A stretch of 64,000 nt of DNA from Synechococcus sp. Nb3U1 (GTDB lineage: Bacteria; Cyanobacteriota; Cyanobacteriia; Thermostichales; Thermostichaceae). Below are positions 61,544-64,000 of this stretch, one piece after another; positions within the stretch are counted from its first letter, which is position 1, and every line of letters begins with the position of its first letter. The stretch is from NCBI RefSeq assembly GCF_021533835.1, contig NZ_JAKFYQ010000001.1, positions 1,584,079 through 1,648,078 on the forward strand, in the 5' to 3' direction. The notes under the pieces are model-generated. The model saw nothing but the letters and a program-made list of their open reading frames with translations, searched no databases and was not told the DNA's origin. A program made the translations under genes and the position numbers.

Positions 61544-62584
61544 ATGGCGCGCAGCAAACTTTCAGAACAAGAACAGCAACAGATCGTCAGCACCTACCGG
61601 GGGTCGCCAGCCACTGCTGCGGAATTGGCGGAGCAGTTTCAGGTGAGTATCAGTACCATTTCTCGTGTACTGAAAGAAAACATTGAAGCAGATGAATATC
61701 AACAGTTGGTCAGCAGCAAACGCTCTGCGGCCCGCCGTAAAGAGACCGGAGAAGAGGTCACAGAGTCTCTGCCCCCTGAGCCGGTGTCTAGCGATCCCCC
61801 TTTGTCTGTTCCAGAGCCTGAGCCTATCGCCACACCTGCTTCGAACCGAACCCGCAGCCGTTCCTCCAGCTCTAGGGATCCTGAAGCACATCAACAGGTA
61901 CTACCCCTCACCTCAGAACCCGAAGCCGAAGCCGCTTCAGTCCCCGTAAGGGAAGAAAGGGTGGCCCCAACAGCTCATGCAACAGCTGATATAAATCTAG
62001 CTCCAATCTTAGAAGCAGAAGAGGACGATATCGCGGATCCAAAGCTGCCCTCTGAGGAATTGGAGTCGGAGGAATTGGAGTTGACGGCTGAGCTTGAGGA
62101 AGAACTGGAAGATGAAGAGGAAGAAGAAGACGAAACTGACGAAGATAGCGAACTAGAGGATTTGGAAGACGACGAGGATGAAGACTCAGATTACTTCCTA
62201 GAGGATGCCCCTGAAGCTGTTAGCTTGGCCGAGCCAGGCTACCAATTTCAGGTGTTGCCCCTAGAAGATCTAATCCCGCCTGAAACCTGTTATGCCGTGA
62301 TTGACCGCTATCAGGAACTGGCCACTCGACCCCTGAAGGAGTTTTTTAACCTGGGATCCCTGCCCCCTCATGCCGAAGGGATCGACAGCGCCAACACGCT
62401 GCCCATCTTCGACAACCACAGGGTGGCCCGCCGCTTTTCCGAGATGAGCCGCCGCGGCAGCAACACCTACCCGCCCTACCGAGTGATTCAGTTTTCCGGA
62501 CACATTCTGGAGGCTGTGCGTAGCCAGTTGCAAAATAAAGGGATCACCCATCTGTTGATAGATGGGCAAATTTATACCCTGTGA
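61544..62584 (+). CDS. HTH protein with a long acidic linker and conserved C-terminal domain
   Basis: The first 60 residues form a helix-turn-helix (SEQEQQQIVSTYRGSPATAAELAEQF with SISTISRVLKEN, transposase/Hin-like). A disordered Pro/Ser/Arg stretch follows, then residues 170-230 are almost all Glu/Asp (ELEEELEDEEEEEDETDED). The C-terminal 115 residues are a compact, non-acidic domain (LEDLIPPETCYAVIDRYQEL, FDNHRVARRFSEMSRRG, FSGHILEAVRSQLQNKGITHLLI). This architecture is typical of a cyanobacterial-specific family of putative transcription regulators; I know no tested function. It begins 63 bases after the CobW gene. Confidence 0.75.
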   Translation: MARSKLSEQEQQQIVSTYRGSPATAAELAEQFQVSISTISRVLKENIEADEYQQLVSSKRSAARRKETGEEVTESLPPEPVSSDPPLSVPEPEPIATPASNRTRSRSSSSRDPEAHQQVLPLTSEPEAEAASVPVREERVAPTAHATADINLAPILEAEEDDIADPKLPSEELESEELELTAELEEELEDEEEEEDETDEDSELEDLEDDEDEDSDYFLEDAPEAVSLAEPGYQFQVLPLEDLIPPETCYAVIDRYQELATRPLKEFFNLGSLPPHAEGIDSANTLPIFDNHRVARRFSEMSRRGSNTYPPYRVIQFSGHILEAVRSQLQNKGITHLLIDGQIYTL

Positions 62585-62665
62585 AAGGGGCCAAAAAAGG
62601 GATCCCCAGCGGTTTGAGCAGGGATTCCTCGGGAATATTCTCGGGCGTATGTCACACAACCAGTA

Positions 62666-63637
62666 TCAATCCACTGCTGCGCCAGCGTACTCCAACTCTT
62701 CCACCGCCACCTCCACCGGGGCTTCTTCCGGCTGCCCTTGCTTAGCGGCCAGCATTTGCTCGCGATACTTGGCCGCCATTTCTTCCGCGCCATCGTAAAC
62801 CAGCTGTGGATCGCGGGTCATATCGCCAGGATTGGCCTCTAGCTGCTTGGTAGATAGCGAAATCCGACCCCGTTCGGCATCCAGGTCGATGATCATCACC
62901 TTCACTTCATCGTTGACGTTGAAGACGCTGTGGGGAGTATCGATGTGATCGTGGGAGATCTCGGAAATGTGCAATAGGCCGGAAACGCCGCCAATATCGA
63001 TGAAGGCGCCGTAGGGTTTGATGCCGCGTACCGCACCGACCACCACTTCCCCCACTTCCAGTTTGTTCATCTTCCGCTCCACCAGGGCACGGCGATGGCT
63101 CAACACCAGGCGATTGCGATCTTCATCCACTTCCAAGAACTTGAGGGGCAATTCTTCACCCACCAAATCTTCCTTCGGCTTGCGGGTGCTGATGTGGGAT
63201 CCCGGAATAAAGCCCCGCAGCCCCTCGATGCGCACCAAAGCCCCACCCCGGTTGGTGGCAAAAATGGCGGAGCGCACGGTGGCATCTTCTTTTTGCAGCT
63301 GCCGTACCCGTTCCCAAGCCCGCATGTACTCAATGCGACGGATGGAGAGAGTCAGTTGCCCTTCTTCGTTCTCTTCGGTGAGGATAAAAAACTCGCGGGT
63401 CTCCCCCGGCTGCAACATCTCTTCTGGGTCATCCAACCGGCTAATGGACATTTCCTGCAACGGCAGAAAAGCAGCAGTTTTGGCCCCAATATCGATCAAC
63501 GCACCACGCGGCTCCAACGAAAACACTGTACCCGCCACAATTTCCCCAGGGCTGAAATGATAATCGTACTTATCGAGTAGGGCGGCAAAGTCCTCGGTGG
63601 TAAAACCTACATCAGCAGTGGCGGTGAATCGACTCAT
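62666..63637 (-). CDS. rpsA: 30S ribosomal protein S1
   Basis: A cyanobacterial S1 with three S1/OB domains (about residues 30-100, 115-185, 200-270); domain 3 is the best match, GEVVVGAVRGIKPYGAFIDIGGVSGLLHISEIS. S1 helps mRNA bind to the 30S subunit. The short three-domain form of about 320 residues is usual for cyanobacteria and plastids. ATG 63637 (MSRFTATADV) is the start; the frame extends upstream to 63685. The C-terminal tail is acidic. Confidence 0.95.
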   Translation of the reverse strand: MSRFTATADVGFTTEDFAALLDKYDYHFSPGEIVAGTVFSLEPRGALIDIGAKTAAFLPLQEMSISRLDDPEEMLQPGETREFFILTEENEEGQLTLSIRRIEYMRAWERVRQLQKEDATVRSAIFATNRGGALVRIEGLRGFIPGSHISTRKPKEDLVGEELPLKFLEVDEDRNRLVLSHRRALVERKMNKLEVGEVVVGAVRGIKPYGAFIDIGGVSGLLHISEISHDHIDTPHSVFNVNDEVKVMIIDLDAERGRISLSTKQLEANPGDMTRDPQLVYDGAEEMAAKYREQMLAAKQGQPEEAPVEVAVEELEYAGAAVD

Positions 63638-63778
63638 AGTGGTGAAGCAGCAGGCCGGTCGGCGCGGATAAAGGGCAAAGAACAAGTGAACCAGATGACC
63701 AAGTCCCCGGAGAGCTCACTCTCCTATCACCCCACACGCGACAGGGCAATAGGTTCGGGAAATACCATCCTAGCTTAG

Positions 63779-64000
<222 letters not shown>

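Overview
The window looks like chromosomal DNA of a unicellular cyanobacterium. It carries the cytochrome b6f genes petC and petA, glutamate-1-semialdehyde aminotransferase for tetrapyrrole synthesis, a plastid-type A-type Fe-S carrier, and several proteins confined to cyanobacteria and plastids (DUF3067, CGLD27). The DNA is crowded with the palindrome GGGATCCC or its core GGATCC: I count 16 GGATCC in the first 4.4 kb, where about one is expected by chance. This resembles the HIP1 habit of cyanobacteria but with a different core. I suspect a hot-spring Synechococcus (Thermostichus-like) lineage; that placement is inference.

Layout. 1-11 kb: exopolyphosphatase (cut by the window edge), thrS, a lone sugar/nucleoside-type ABC ATPase, a small Nif11-leader RiPP precursor, malQ, larB, a universal stress protein, and dnaB interrupted by a mini-intein. 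11-18 kb: rplI, then a phosphate-uptake operon pstSCAB behind a tandem Pho box, then tlyA, a TPR protein and a 58-residue protein with its own terminator. 18-29 kb: atpC without atpB, a DHFR-family reductase, a 2H phosphoesterase and a thioredoxin-like ferredoxin that share a short repeat at their N-termini, CGLD27, ribF, ispD, a broken MFS transporter, ktrAB, clpX and a Rieske oxygenase. 29-40 kb: a probable uncharacterised structured RNA between the Rieske gene and ligA, then gnd, a short inverted-repeat element, an exported FAD oxidoreductase, a DUF815 AAA+ ATPase, petC-petA and a PhzF protein. 40-49 kb: two decayed signalling loci (a frameshifted PatA-type regulator, an intact CheY and a CheA fragment; then a frameshifted Hpt and a receiver-histidine kinase split by an in-frame stop) around hemL and a Ca-type P-ATPase. 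49-64 kb: RNase Z, an RDD protein, rpmG-rpsR, a dihydrouridine synthase whose 3' end is supplied by a second copy of the inverted-repeat element, a glycosyltransferase, rpsT, an M28 peptidase, a CbbY-like phosphatase, topA, a VOC protein, a CobW GTPase, an HTH protein with a very acidic linker, rpsA and the start of obg.

Most genes are housekeeping genes in short transcription units on both strands. The least explained features are the Nif11 precursor with no maturation enzyme nearby, the candidate RNA at about 29.4-29.7 kb, the TA-flanked mobile repeat and the clustered decay of two-component genes. I saw no CRISPR array, rRNA gene, tRNA gene or complete insertion sequence.
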